Assembly (NCBI GenBank): GCA_002751075.1
Contig: NAOQ01000211.1
Span: 38,276 to 102,275, forward strand
Source of the DNA: Ichthyophonus hoferi
Taxonomy: Eukaryota; Opisthokonta; Ichthyosporea; Ichthyophonida; Ichthyophonidae
Direction: 5' to 3'
DNA length: 64,000 nt
Shown here: piece after piece, positions 35,936-47,517 of the stretch
Position numbering within the stretch: the first letter of the stretch is position 1
Layout of the letters: the number at the start of each line of letters is the position of its first letter
Notes under the pieces: model-generated
What the model was told of the DNA's origin: nothing
The model's database searches: none
The model's input: the letters and a program-made list of their open reading frames with translations, nothing else
Made by a program: the position numbers and the translations under genes

Positions 35936-38900
35936 ATGGCTGAAGTTGTACACAGAGAGTTGGAAGAGATGCTCCCTTCCTTGGAGGATATGGAAAAGCA
36001 TGGACTTTTTTCAAGGGTAAGTGAGTGTGTTTGTACGTGGATACGGTTAGAGAAAATTATATATATGTCATTATAATATATTTATAATATAAATAATACA
36101 ATATAACATACATACCATATTGCACTTCCATTATATTGCACACACAATACAATACATATACCATTCAATACATATACTATATAGCACACACAATATTGTA
36201 CACAAATAATACAATACATACAATACCTTACATACATAACACGTAGACACCAACACTTACCATTATGAACCATATATACACTAGTCCATATATATGTGCA
36301 TGGTGTAGGGCATGTGATATTACTGCAGTGGTATAATTGAGACATGTTTATTCTCAAGCATTGGCATATCGTTCATAAATTATATTGTATTATATTTTAT
36401 TATATCTCATTAAACCACATCCTATCTTATTATATCATACTATGCTGTGAGAGTTTAGGGCATCGGACCAATGAAATGGCACGGATTGGCTTTGTCACTT
36501 GTAAATGAACTCATACAATGATTTAATCTATATAAGTACATATAAGGTTTATCCCTAGTAACGCAGTGAAGCTAACCTATTTTGATTGGACAATTAGGAC
36601 GAGACCAAAGCCATTATTAAGAAGCGCCGTGATTTCGAATATAAGTTGAAAAGGCGCCAATCACAAAAGAAGGACTACTTGCACTATATACAGGTAGGTA
36701 CTGTGTGCACTAGTTATATCTTTATCCACGTGTATTATATGTATTACAGTCACATATAATAGTGGCCTAGACTATTCTTTAATCATATTTTACATGAAAG
36801 TTTTATTCCATTTATACTACTATCTCTCTTACTAACTTGTGAAATCTATTTTGTATTCCCTTACTTGATATTTATCCAATGAGATCACAGAAATGTGGAG
36901 AATATATAGTTATGCATAATTAGGTATATATATACGCATTTACATACCTATACATCTACATATAACCATACACCCTTTATATGGTTACTATTTCACGCAT
37001 CTTATTGGTTTATTTCACTACAGTACGAGCTAACGTTGGATGCATTGAGACGAAAGAGAAAGGTCAGATTAGGGGTGACGAGAGAAAACATGAAAAGGTT
37101 TGTATGTATGAGTGTATATAGGTGCGTGGGTGTGGGTGAATGTATATATGCCTGTATGTATGTAGGCATATATGTACATATGTATATATATCTATGTCTA
37201 TGTACGGACCCAACTATCATTCATTATCTCATTATAATTCTATTTTTATTTTTTCTTATTGGTAATTCTTTTAGCCCATGCTTACTTCCATGTATAGATA
37301 TCACTCTAAACTCACTTCCATATATAGATATCTTTCTAACCTCCCTACCACCACATTACCAATTCATACCTTTAATCACCTTACAAATAAGAAATAGGAT
37401 CACAGCTATTGGTTAGTTATTTATCCTTATTCTCTCTACCAATCAGCGAGTTTCACATTGTACGTCATACCCACTATGTGTTCAATCGGATGCTCAAGAA
37501 ATTCCCAGGCGACTATATGTTATGGCTACAATACTTTGCTCTGTGTCGTCATATGAAAAGTGTGCGCGTATTGGGCAAAGCCTATGCAAGGTATGTATGT
37601 ATGTATGTAGTATAGTGCCTATCAAATCTATAATCTACATACATACCTATATACCTACACTCATGCGCAATCTCTCTTCCCGCTGGTTGCCACCCCAGGG
37701 CCCTATCATATCACTCCCTTGTACCTGAACTTTGGATTGAAGCGGCTAAGTTTGAGTTTGAGGAAAATGCTAATATTAAGGCTGCACGAGGTAGGTAGAG
37801 TTATATATAGTATAGGTGTATGTATAGTAATTTAGCCTTTCTGATTGGATTGTATGGAGTTCTTATTTATTAAGAGTCTATTGGAAAAGCATGCATATAT
37901 GACAGATAATTTAGTTAATTTTCTTAATTAATTTTCTTAATTATCTATTTTAAGATGCTCCGAAACCAAACATGCCTAGACCTTAACCTCTATATCTCAT
38001 ACACGTGTAGTGTTGCTGCAACGTGGCCTTCGTCTTAATAAGGATTCCCAGTTGCTATGGAGAGAATACTTCCGATTGGAGTTACTTTATTGGGAGAAGA
38101 TGACTTTAAGAAGAAAGGTCCTAGGATTGGATCTCCCAGTAGAGGTAATATTTTATGCAAGCACAGAAGGACGTGATTTCTATCCAATTGTCAGTGCGAA
38201 AATATAATACTGTATGCTGGGAGGACTCTGTTGGGGTTTAGAGTGATTCATTTCTATTGGTTAACATATGTCTTATAATTTTAATATTACTCATGTCTTT
38301 AAGTGTTTCCTTTTAATCGTTATATAATGTTTGCAAATAATTAGACAGAACTCATGAATTATACATGATCTTTGGCCAGGCCTTACATGTCTATGTAGAT
38401 AAGCCAATGTACTATTCCATTTGTATTGTCATTATTTATGTTCTGACATACAAGTGGTTGCTGTTGGCATATTAGGACATCGTTTTATAAAGGTAGTCTA
38501 ATACATAACTACTATTACTTCCTTCTATACATATATATCTATATACCTGGCTCTCTCCCATTCTGTAAATACCTTCTCCCACCACCTCTAGGAGGCACGA
38601 GCCAATGAGGAATCAGAGGACGGTGTGCTGTCAAATATGGATAACATGGATGACGCGTCTATGGAAGCTACGTCAGAGGTAGGGCCCTGATTATATATAC
38701 TACACATTATATACAAGTATACATATACCTCTCCCTCTCTTTCCCTCTTTGTAATTGAGTATAGTACTAGTGAAATTAACCATTATTGATAATAAAACTG
38801 TATTTTTATAGTTACCAATTAAGCGTCGAGTACGCACGAGATATTGCTATACCACCCAATGAAAACGCTGTGTGATACTATACTGTGAAATCCATATTGA

Positions 38901-41900
38901 TGGATATGTCGTAATAAAGAAAATACTGACCAATCATCATCTCTCTTTTTATATAGACTGAAAATTGGACATCTAACTTAACTGGTGACGAGACAGCCAA
39001 TCAAGCTGCACAGGTTAAATTTTTTGCTGCTGAAGTTCCTAAGATTGTGTATGAAAATGCCATTAAAGGTATAGCTATGTTGTTATTGTTACTACTATTA
39101 TTATGATTATTTATGCCCTTTAAACGTCATTTTTGGCATCATAATTGCCTTGCTAAATCACACATTCACACTGGCCAATAACATACCAGATTGGGCACAC
39201 GACTACATAACACGAGATAACGACAGATAGTGGCACTTAATATTTTTACCTTTCCAAGCTTACAATCATACAGATCTTTGTAAAGTATATGTATATAATA
39301 TTCCACCTCCAACCCCAACCTAAACAATACTTGCAATACACAAAATGCATACAATGCATAAATTGTACCAAGAAAAAAAAACGTTATTTATATTTAACTA
39401 TCCAGTTATTGACTCCTATTATTGTTATTTATATTTAACTATCCAGTTATTGACTCCTATTATTTTCTCTTTCTACCTCTTTCCCTGGTTCCTACAGCCC
39501 ACCCTGAAGATGTGGCCTTCCGTATGATGTTTATTGACATCTACCGTCTATTTGAGGGTACTGAGGCCATGCAGTTAGCCGTGTTGGAGGAGTAGGTGCC
39601 CCTATATTGGGGCCTTATATATAATGGCACCTACCATACCATATATAGTATAATGACCATCAGGCCCATGTTTAAACGTGCTTCTACCATTGCCTTCATT
39701 TGTGTACAGTTACACCTTGGCTTTAACATATTCTCCTCATCTCTCTTCTAATATATATATATATATACGCTTTTTTATCTATTATATTATTCCTGCTTTA
39801 TGTGGTAGCCAAACACCAATGAACATACGCCATTAAAATCTATTAACCGAATCATATCCCATTATCACAGCCTTAAGAAGAGTCTAGGTAACAAGGAGAC
39901 CACGTGGGATGCCATGGCGCGGTATAAAGCTAAACCGGGAGAGGAGAGTAAATGTTTTCAAGCAGAGGCTGTCTACCAGGCTGCATTCAAGGTATAATAT
40001 AATATAGCGTCTTGTTGTGATTTACCTCTGAAAGTATGTTTACTTATTTATTTCCATATCTTTTTCTGATGTGGTTACTGGGCTCGGGCCATTATTATTC
40101 ATACATGTATATAGATAGGTACAGCTATGATTGACCCCCCCCCCTATTGGGCATGTATGTGGGCCAATTGGAGGCGGTCAATACTAATTGCTAATTACGA
40201 CTAATTACATACATGCAGGCCCTTCCTACCTCTACCATGCACGAGCTACACTGTCGCTATCTGACCGAGTGCCTGGATCTGGCCACCAATGACAATGACT
40301 CTATGCATTCTGCCTCTCGCCGACTATTGGTTGCGTGTCAGCAAGCTGCTGCGGCTGGATTAGCCAATGCATACGTATATAAGCTATGGTCTACTGTGGT
40401 GCTACGTAGAGGTGGGTAGCCTTGGCGCTTTTTGTTCATCTTTTTCTTTGCAAGGAACATATGCTTTTATAGTAGTTTGAGTTGTTTTCTTTTACCCCTA
40501 TAAATACATACATACATATGCATTTAATTCTTTCATTCAATTGGTTACAAGGTCGTATCCTTAAATAGCCCTGGACCTATTGGTCTGCTACAATAACATA
40601 GGTCAATAGTTCACTACTATGCATCTGTATTATTCTTTTTATCCCTATCATATTCGTCCTTTTAAAACCATAAATTTTAACGCTGTTCTTATAGGCGAAG
40701 TGTCCGAGGCTGTGCATATAGCCAATGAGGGAAGTCTCCAGCATCCAATGGATATCGATCTCACGAGATGGAATGCAGTACTGTCTGCACGTGCAAACAG
40801 TGCCGGTGGTATGTAGTTGCATGTTTATGAATGTGTTCTATTGTAGTCTATGTATATATGCGTATATCTTTTTCCTATGTCATTATTGATTTATAAATTA
40901 GTTTCCTCTTTCTCTTTCTTTTTCTCTCCTCCTCCTCCTAGCCCTGTGAAGTGAAGACATTCAAAAGGCCGAAGCCTAGTGTAGTGAACTCCTACTATAT
41001 AGTGGTTGAGGTTACAGCACAATGCGTAAAACAAGCCGGAGCGTAAATTCTGATCACAATGCAATTACTCTTTTCATTGGTTATAGTTATTGGTACACTA
41101 GATCTAATGTGATTGTGGTCCCTTTAGTCTCAGCCAATCCTGAGGAGGCATTTCAGAGGGCCGTAGAAGCTGATAAGGGAGAGGTTCAGACGTGGTTGCT
41201 ATGGCTGGATTACCAGTTGGCCAATGGGTCGAGAGATATAGAGAAGACCTTCCATGTATGTGTGTTTATGTGGCACTGCTGTATTGATTGAAGTGTAACT
41301 GAATGTAATTATAATGACTTATACTAATACTGGGCCCAATGTTACCTAGGCCTGTAGGGATGTTCTCATATATACGTCATTCCTTCTCCATTAAATACTT
41401 CTTATTGGTCTATGGCTGTCCTCTAGCCAATCCCCTTTTTCCTATCCCTGACTCGTGTTGGTTCATTCAATAGGATGCAGTGAATGCTGTCAAGGACAAG
41501 GACGGTGTCCTATGTGCCTATATTGATTGGACCATGCAGACCAATGGGATTAAAGGAGTTCGATCACTCTTTAAGAGGTAAGAGATAGCTGTTAAGTGTT
41601 GCACATCATATACACATAGTGCATTATGCCTCTATAGTACTGTGGGCGGCTGTATGAGAGAATAACTCGTGCAGGGTAGGTTACAATAATATATATATGT
41701 AGGATGTTTTTTTATTATTTCTTTTTTCTTTCAAGGAGAGAGTTGGATTGCAACTGACCAAGCATGTAGTTATGTCTCATGATGTGAATGCCAATGCATA
41801 CATACATATATACATACATACGTACTTATATACTAACCCTCCTTCTCCCCCCCAGACTACAGGGTGAAGGCTATGGGACTGTAGCCCTGGCCTCTAGATG

Positions 41901-42535
41901 CATTGCCATTGAGAGACTGCAGAAGAACCCCTCATTAGACAAAATTAGATCACTCCATGAATGGGTTGTCCAATCAGATCCCAAGAATCACAGTATGTAT
42001 TCTTTTATAGGTTGCTGGCATATCTGTTTGCTCCTATTACATCATATAAAAGCCCTTTTATATTCTTATTTAACCGATCATCTACTCCTTCCGTTTACTT
42101 CTTTCTCCAATGTCGTTGTTCATTTATAAATTAGTTTTTTCTTTCTCTTTCTATTTCTCTCCTCCTTGCCCTGTGAAGTGAAGACATTCAAAAGGCCGAA
42201 GCCTAGTGTAGTGAACTCCTACTATATAGTGGTTGAGGTTACAGCACAATGCGTAAAACAAGCCGGAGCGTAGATTCTGATCACACATCATTCAGCTTTG
42301 TAGCCTCTAAGTCATGATGTCGGTCACAAATGTTAACTATTCTCTTATTTCCTCCTTTACTCTCCTTCTCCCTCTCCCTCCACTCTTTTTACTAGGCCTT
42401 TGGCATGACTACATTCAGACAGAACAGCAATGCAACTCCTTCCAACGTGCAGCTGTAATCCATCGTAGAGCCTGTCTATCAGTAGATGATGCGCGTAGTT
42501 TCCAGGCCTCCTCAGTCCTGGGTCAGTCTGTGTGA
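35936..42535 (+). CDS. UTP6: UTP6, U3 snoRNA-associated small-subunit processome protein, 16 exons
   Basis: Nucleolar HAT-repeat protein of the UTP-B module, which acts with U3 snoRNA in early 18S rRNA processing. Exons: 35936-36016, 36598-36693, 37024-37097, 37447-37590, 37699-37790, 38011-38144, 38592-38678, 38957-39068, 39498-39591, 39871-39991, 40219-40411, 40695-40808, 41134-41255, 41474-41577, 41856-41992, 42396-42535. All phases close: 614 aa (human 597), stop TGA. The N-terminus MAEVVHRELEEMLPSLEDME and KKRRDFEYKLKRR are diagnostic. HAT-type motifs follow: YVFNRMLKKFPGDYMLWLQY, LVPELWIEAAKFEFEEN, DSQLLWREYFRLELLYWEKM and VQTWLLWLDYQLAN. Exon 7 carries an acidic insert. Introns are short (108-581 bp). 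Introns 12 and 15 each contain a box C/D snoRNA-like block, and intron 8 holds a 41-bp tandem repeat. It diverges from uS19. Confidence 0.96.
39383..39464 (+). repeat. 41-bp exact tandem duplication in UTP6 intron 8
   Basis: Two identical 41-bp units (39383-39423 and 39424-39464), each with CTATCCAGTTATTGACTCC. They end 33 bases before the acceptor of exon 9. Exact identity points to a recent slippage event or a polymorphic site. Confidence 0.95.
40941..41058 (+). ncRNA. Candidate box C/D snoRNA, copy 1, in UTP6 intron 12
   Basis: A C-box-like GTGAAGA (40951-40957; one mismatch to RTGATGA) and a D box CTGA (41050-41053) are bracketed by complementary pentamers TGTGA (40945-40949) and TCACA (41054-41058), the terminal-stem plan of box C/D snoRNAs. 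Inside are a small hairpin AGGC-CGAA-GCCT and a palindromic ACTATATAGT. The D box ends 80 nt before the acceptor, a common distance for intronic snoRNAs. A second copy in intron 15 differs at one base of 118. The guide sequence would be the bases before the D box (GGAGCGTAAATT). I cannot name the target. A duplicated non-functional intron block is the alternative. Confidence 0.55.
42168..42285 (+). ncRNA. Candidate box C/D snoRNA, copy 2, in UTP6 intron 15
   Basis: Same layout as copy 1: TGTGA at 42172-42176, C-box-like GTGAAGA at 42178-42184, CTGA at 42277-42280, TCACA at 42281-42285. The only change in 118 bases is A to G six bases before the D box (GCGTAGATT). Similarity to copy 1 also covers about 60 pyrimidine-rich bases upstream (from 42110), but there it falls to several substitutions and a length change, and it stops exactly at the end of the terminal stem on the 3' side. 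The D box ends 115 nt before the acceptor. Confidence 0.55.
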
Positions 42536-43892
42536 TCTGTACCCAATAGCTGCCAATTGTTGTAACTTTGAGACAATAGGCATCGATCTAGTATAACTTA
42601 GAGCCAATCACCTGCTCTTTAAAATATGATGTAATCCTATTTCAGTCAGAGTATATATGAAAACAATTAATTTTTTGTTTCTATTGGTCTTTCCAAATTA
42701 TTTTTTATTTATTCATTCAATATTTACAGGGGTAGCTAAATAAAACCTAATGCCCGTATAGTCCATCAGGCTGTCTACCAATGAACCGATTATTGGCTTT
42801 ATTTGGTTAACTTAGTCAGTAGTTAATTGGCTCGGCATGTCTTTTTTCCTTTTGATTGTGCATAACATTTTGTATATTAACCATATCTAACTGTATACAT
42901 ATACACGTATATATGTACTGACGCAAAACCTACCCACTACAATTGGTTTATAAATGCCTGTACACTTGCATGGTGTTGGTATCTCCACAATGATCCATGA
43001 ACATATACAGCTAAAATAAAATAGTAAATATATTTATATATGTATATTTCTCAGTCTAACATGTGACTGTACTGGTTACGGCTACTATGTAGACAATTGA
43101 GACTACCTCTACCTATGCATTTAGATTATATGTTAGGTTCAGGGCCCCTTCATTAAAACATTGCCATTGTATGTACACAAACAAAATGACTATACAACCT
43201 AGAGTTCTTCTGTAAGGTTCTAAGCTGCCAATACCACTAATTGCTTAATGGAATAGACTACCATTCCATGTATCTATATATATTTATGTTAACATCTACA
43301 CTAGTATACATCTAATACGACCAATGCAATCTATCGGTTAACTGGATTGCAGGAGGAAGACAGGGTAGAGTGTATGTGAATATATATGATAGGATAAAAG
43401 AATGGCAAGCCATAATAAAATGGATAAATATTAAGTTTTAAAATGGCATATTTAGATTCAGATGCATTTATTGGTCACAAATATGCCTTTGTATGTTTAT
43501 TTTTCATGTCCATTTTAGCAGCATATGTTTTTTGTTTCGTTTTTTTTTTTTTGGAACTGAAATTGCCAAAATTTTGGCTTCACAAGACCTTAATTCAATC
43601 GTGTTGTGCTATCTTTTTAATCGAATTGAATTCCAAATATTTTGTTAGAAACCATCGTGACAGTTACCTTAAACCAGGAAATCTAGAACCAATTCCGAAT
43701 CACTGGTCCCGAACCAGTTCAGCATTTTAAACGAGTCATTTCGATTAGGGAAATCACTCCCCTGCTCTTACCATAATTCATAGCAGCTGAACCATCAAAA
43801 AGTTTAATTGCTCAAAATCAACGTGGAACATTCTAGGAATCTCGACGGATCATGAGAGCCAATCAAAATAACATTGGACCCAAAATCAAAAC
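42536..43892. other. Intergenic downstream of UTP6
   Basis: AT-rich with scattered CCAAT/ATTGG pentamers. A 95-codon frame at 43443-43730 has no family resemblance and is probably chance. Confidence 0.5.
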
Positions 43893-44010
43893 CCATTATA
43901 CCATCATAAATGCCTACACCTTTTTTTTTATCGCCAAAAATTGTTTTACATATTGTGTAAACATTTTTTGGCAACAAAAAAAAACGTTTAAACATTTATG
44001 ATGGTATAAT
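43893..44010. repeat. 118-bp foldback (MITE-like)
   Basis: The ends ATTATACCATCATAAATG and CATTTATGATGGTATAAT are exact reverse complements. Inside them a T9 tract pairs with an A9 tract, and GCCAAAAATTGTTTTACA pairs imperfectly with TGTGTAAACATTTTTTGGC. The whole unit is therefore one long hairpin with almost no loop. No coding capacity. It looks like a small foldback element; flanking target duplication is not clear. Confidence 0.85.
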
Positions 44011-45915
44011 ATTTTAATATTTTTTAAATTTTCATATACATGTAATAGTTATTTTTACAAGTGCAATACTTTATATATTATCTGCGTAACATATAATGAC
44101 ACGATAATGATTCACTAATAAATAGTTATGGAACATATCAAACCCATAGTGCAAATTAGCTTAATCGAGGTATGTGTCGGAATCTAAGCTAGTATCTAAA
44201 GATTTGGCTTCACTATCTACGGGCATAGGACGTTTATTTTATAATTTACTTGTGCTGGAGTCAGAGTTGTTTAAAAGATTTTTGGCGTTTCTTCTTCACT
44301 GGAATTGGTGGAGAGCTGTATCCTTTCTTTTTTCTTCTCTATGAATTTTAACTTGATTGCTGATGCCATGGAAGTCTTACGTTTAAGCCTTGGTACAATA
44401 GGAGTAGACATTTCTCTTCTTGTAACTGTCATAATGACCTCTTGTGACGAGCAAAGAATCAAGTCTTTTGTACGGTACTTTAGTATGCAGCACTTACAAA
44501 AATCTGGATCCAGACTAAGTCTGTGATTGCTGGTTATATAGTTGTTGGTTCAGGTCAATACTAGTTTACCAGTTAATATAATTCTTTAAGAAAAATATAT
44601 TATTGAATAGGTACTCAATTTAATTGTTATTTAACATGTTCTCAGCAATATTTTTCCAATTAAATATGTGCGATTAAAATTCAGATGACCAACACTATTT
44701 ATACCACGGTAAATTTACGTGCTATACTAAACATCCAACCCCAATTAAATATAATTAGTGACATATCTAAATTACCGATTGAAACCTCAGTGTAAACGCT
44801 ACTGAATACTTAGAGGTATAATGCTACGCAAACAAGTATTCTCGTACAGGATATTAGGAAATATATAGCCTAGCATTCGTAGGGGCCGAAATACTTCAAC
44901 CAAATGTTTAATGATATAATTTTAAACCATAAATATGATTTTCGTTTATTATTATTGCTAATATAATTGAATATTCAAACTTCTCGCAATGTTGGGATGT
45001 TCTTACACCCTTTATACCATAATTAAATGCATGAAAATGTGATCTACTATATCAATCTATATCACTCTTAGTAGAACCAAATAAAATACGTTGTTTCCAT
45101 TTTAGTGCACAATTAAATCATGGAAATATGTTAAGAATAATAAAACCATATTATTATAAAAATTACATTACATATATGCCCTACATATATAATAAGTAAA
45201 ACTTAAAAAATAAAAGAATTAAACAATATCGGCAAAACATCTAGACAGAATTTATTACTTAGTTCAAATATGCCTACAATAATTCCAAACATGTAATTTA
45301 GTTTATATTCTACAAGTTAAACTTCTAAATATAAATCCTAAACAAATGCAAGCAAAATTTATACACAATAGAATAATTATAAAGCATTTGTAGTGTATAT
45401 TATGTTATGTTTTATTTTGGTTTTAATGTGCCAATTACATAAAATTTGAAGAACAGCAAAAAAAGCATTTTCCTAGGTGTTAAGTATCTATCTAAAAATG
45501 ATAAGCGAAAATTCAAATTAGCAACAGGAGATATTTTTACACATCAACATATTTTTTGTATTTTCTATTGGTTTTAATACCTAGTTTCCAATTGTACTAA
45601 AATTGTTTTCAATCATCGTATTTTATTTTTTGAAAATGAACTCGTAAAAATTGTCTCCAGAAAATATATAGATAATGATTTTTTTTTTTGCAGTTAATAA
45701 TAAATGGTCAGGTGGCAATTGTGATAAGTTTCAGCATTACCAAATAAATGTGGATTTGTAAAACCATAAAAATGTATTAAAATGCGTTTCTAATCGTCCC
45801 AGTTTATGGTGACAATCCGATGGCTTCAAATTTTGATTTTCATGTTAATCTTCTCCCCCATACCAGAGGCTTCGTGTTGTTATATTACGCTTATATATAT
45901 ATATATAAATTAGGT
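44011..45915. other. Intergenic, no gene confirmed
   Basis: A minus-strand frame at 44462-44271 is rich in K, R, E and S (RREMSTPIVPRLKRKTS; STNSSEEETPKIF) and looks more protein-like than its surroundings, but it is only 63 codons with no clear splice partners. The rest is AT-rich DNA without features. Confidence 0.3.
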
Positions 45916-46536
45916 TTTGGATTTATATATTTGTATTTATTATCTGAGCTAACCGCGCACTGTACTATTCTATTGGTTAATTTTATCCAGCATTATCTAT
46001 TGGATTTGAGGCCTGANNNNNNNNNNNNNNNNNNNNNNNNNNNNNNNNNNNNNNNNNNNNNNNNNNNNNNNNNNNNNNNNNNNNNNNNNNNNNNNNNNNN
46101 NNNNNNNNNNNNNNNNNNNNNNNNNNNNNNNNNNNNNNNNNNNNNNNNNNNNNNNNNNNNNNNNNNNNNNNNNNNNNNNNNNNNNNNNNNNNNNNNNNNN
46201 NNNNNNNNNNNNNNNNNNNNNNNNNNNNNNNNNNNNNNNNNNNNNNNNNNNNNNNNNNNNNNNNNNNNNNNNNNNNNNNNNNNNNNNNNNNNNNNNNNNN
46301 NNNNNNNNNNNNNNNNNNNNNNNNNNNNNNNNNNNNNNNNNNNNNNNNNNNNNNNNNNNNNNNNNNNNNNNNNNNNNNNNNNNNNNNNNNNNNNNNNNNN
46401 NNNNNNNNNNNNNNNNNNNNNNNNNNNNNNNNNNNNNNNTTGGATTTATATATTTGTATTTATTATCTGAGCTAACCGCGCACTGTACTATTCTATTGGT
46501 TAATTTTATCCAGCATTATCTATTGGATTTGAGGCT
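45916..46536. repeat. Direct repeat flanking an assembly gap
   Basis: The 97 bases at 45917-46013, up to the edge of the N run (46017-46439), recur without change at 46440-46536 on its far side. The shared block includes GAGCTAACCGCGCACTGTAC. Either a tandem duplication lies here or the assembler placed the same sequence on both sides of the gap. Confidence 0.95.
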
Positions 46537-47517
46537 CATAAAATTAATTGGCGATGTAATACTTATAAATAGATATTTTTCATCTCAATACTAATTGGTC
46601 CTTGGCTCAGCCATTTACAGTTATATGTTTAATTATAATTCAATTAACTTCAACTAGCTATATTCAATACCAACGAATGCTGTTCTCATGATCTGTCATG
46701 ACTATTACACCACAGTTTGCCCATAGGCATATATATATGTTTATTAAAACCGAAGTACACTTTTTAGTGCAGCGAGTCAATACATATATTATCTGTTGCG
46801 GGCAAACGCATTATCCACGTCATTCCCGACTGTATCCTTATTGCAACAAGGCAAAAAATAAATTGCCTATCAACCATTATTGCAGGGCTATATATAGTCT
46901 TGACGCAATTGGTTTCATCACAGTGCAAAGGGTACAGTTATTGGGGGACGTGAGGGAGGGGTAGTGCCTGTGAAATAGCGAAAGAATTGGATGGTTAAAA
47001 CAGTTAAAATATTAGGTATTTAGCATATAGTTGCTATCTATGATTACGGCGGGTTTTTTTAAGTTTCGACATTTTGATTGATAAGATTAGTCTTAATCGC
47101 AGATTATGTGACACAATTTGTTATTTGGACGATCTATGAATAATTGCATTTAGATATTCCAATCGTCCAATTAGGCAGGAAAAGGTTGGCTTTCATAATA
47201 ATATATAGATAGATAAAAGGGGTTAGTAATGATATAGTGTACGTCTATATATGACATCGCTAATGTAGTTATTATAGCCAAAGCAATATTCTGGCGGCAA
47301 TATGTAAATTTATCTATCATGGGGGAACTATACACAGAGAAATGCATAGTATATAGTACAATACATGGTAATAGAATATAAAGAGAGAGACACACACTAT
47401 GCTGGTATGAGAGAATTAATTAATTAACGTACATAGATAGATATGTTATCACTAGGTGCTGTGGAACAACATGGATGAGATTATAAGTAATATATATACA
47501 AACAGAGCACTAACCTC
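46537..47517. other. 3' flank of the glutathione peroxidase gene
   Basis: No gene is seen. The 3' UTR of the minus-strand GPX must start at 47517 and run to lower coordinates; a SECIS element is expected in it but I could not fold a convincing one (see findings). Confidence 0.4.

Noticed and set aside
45820-46470. 216-codon frame across the N run
   Set aside because: Mostly N; the real parts are the repeated flank sequence with no protein likeness.
47162-47196. Possible SECIS core on the minus strand (TTATGAAAGCCAACC to GGACGAT)
   Set aside because: Only a CCAA/TTGG tetramer pairs between the ATGA and CGAT parts; the AA loop and 10-12 bp stem are missing.
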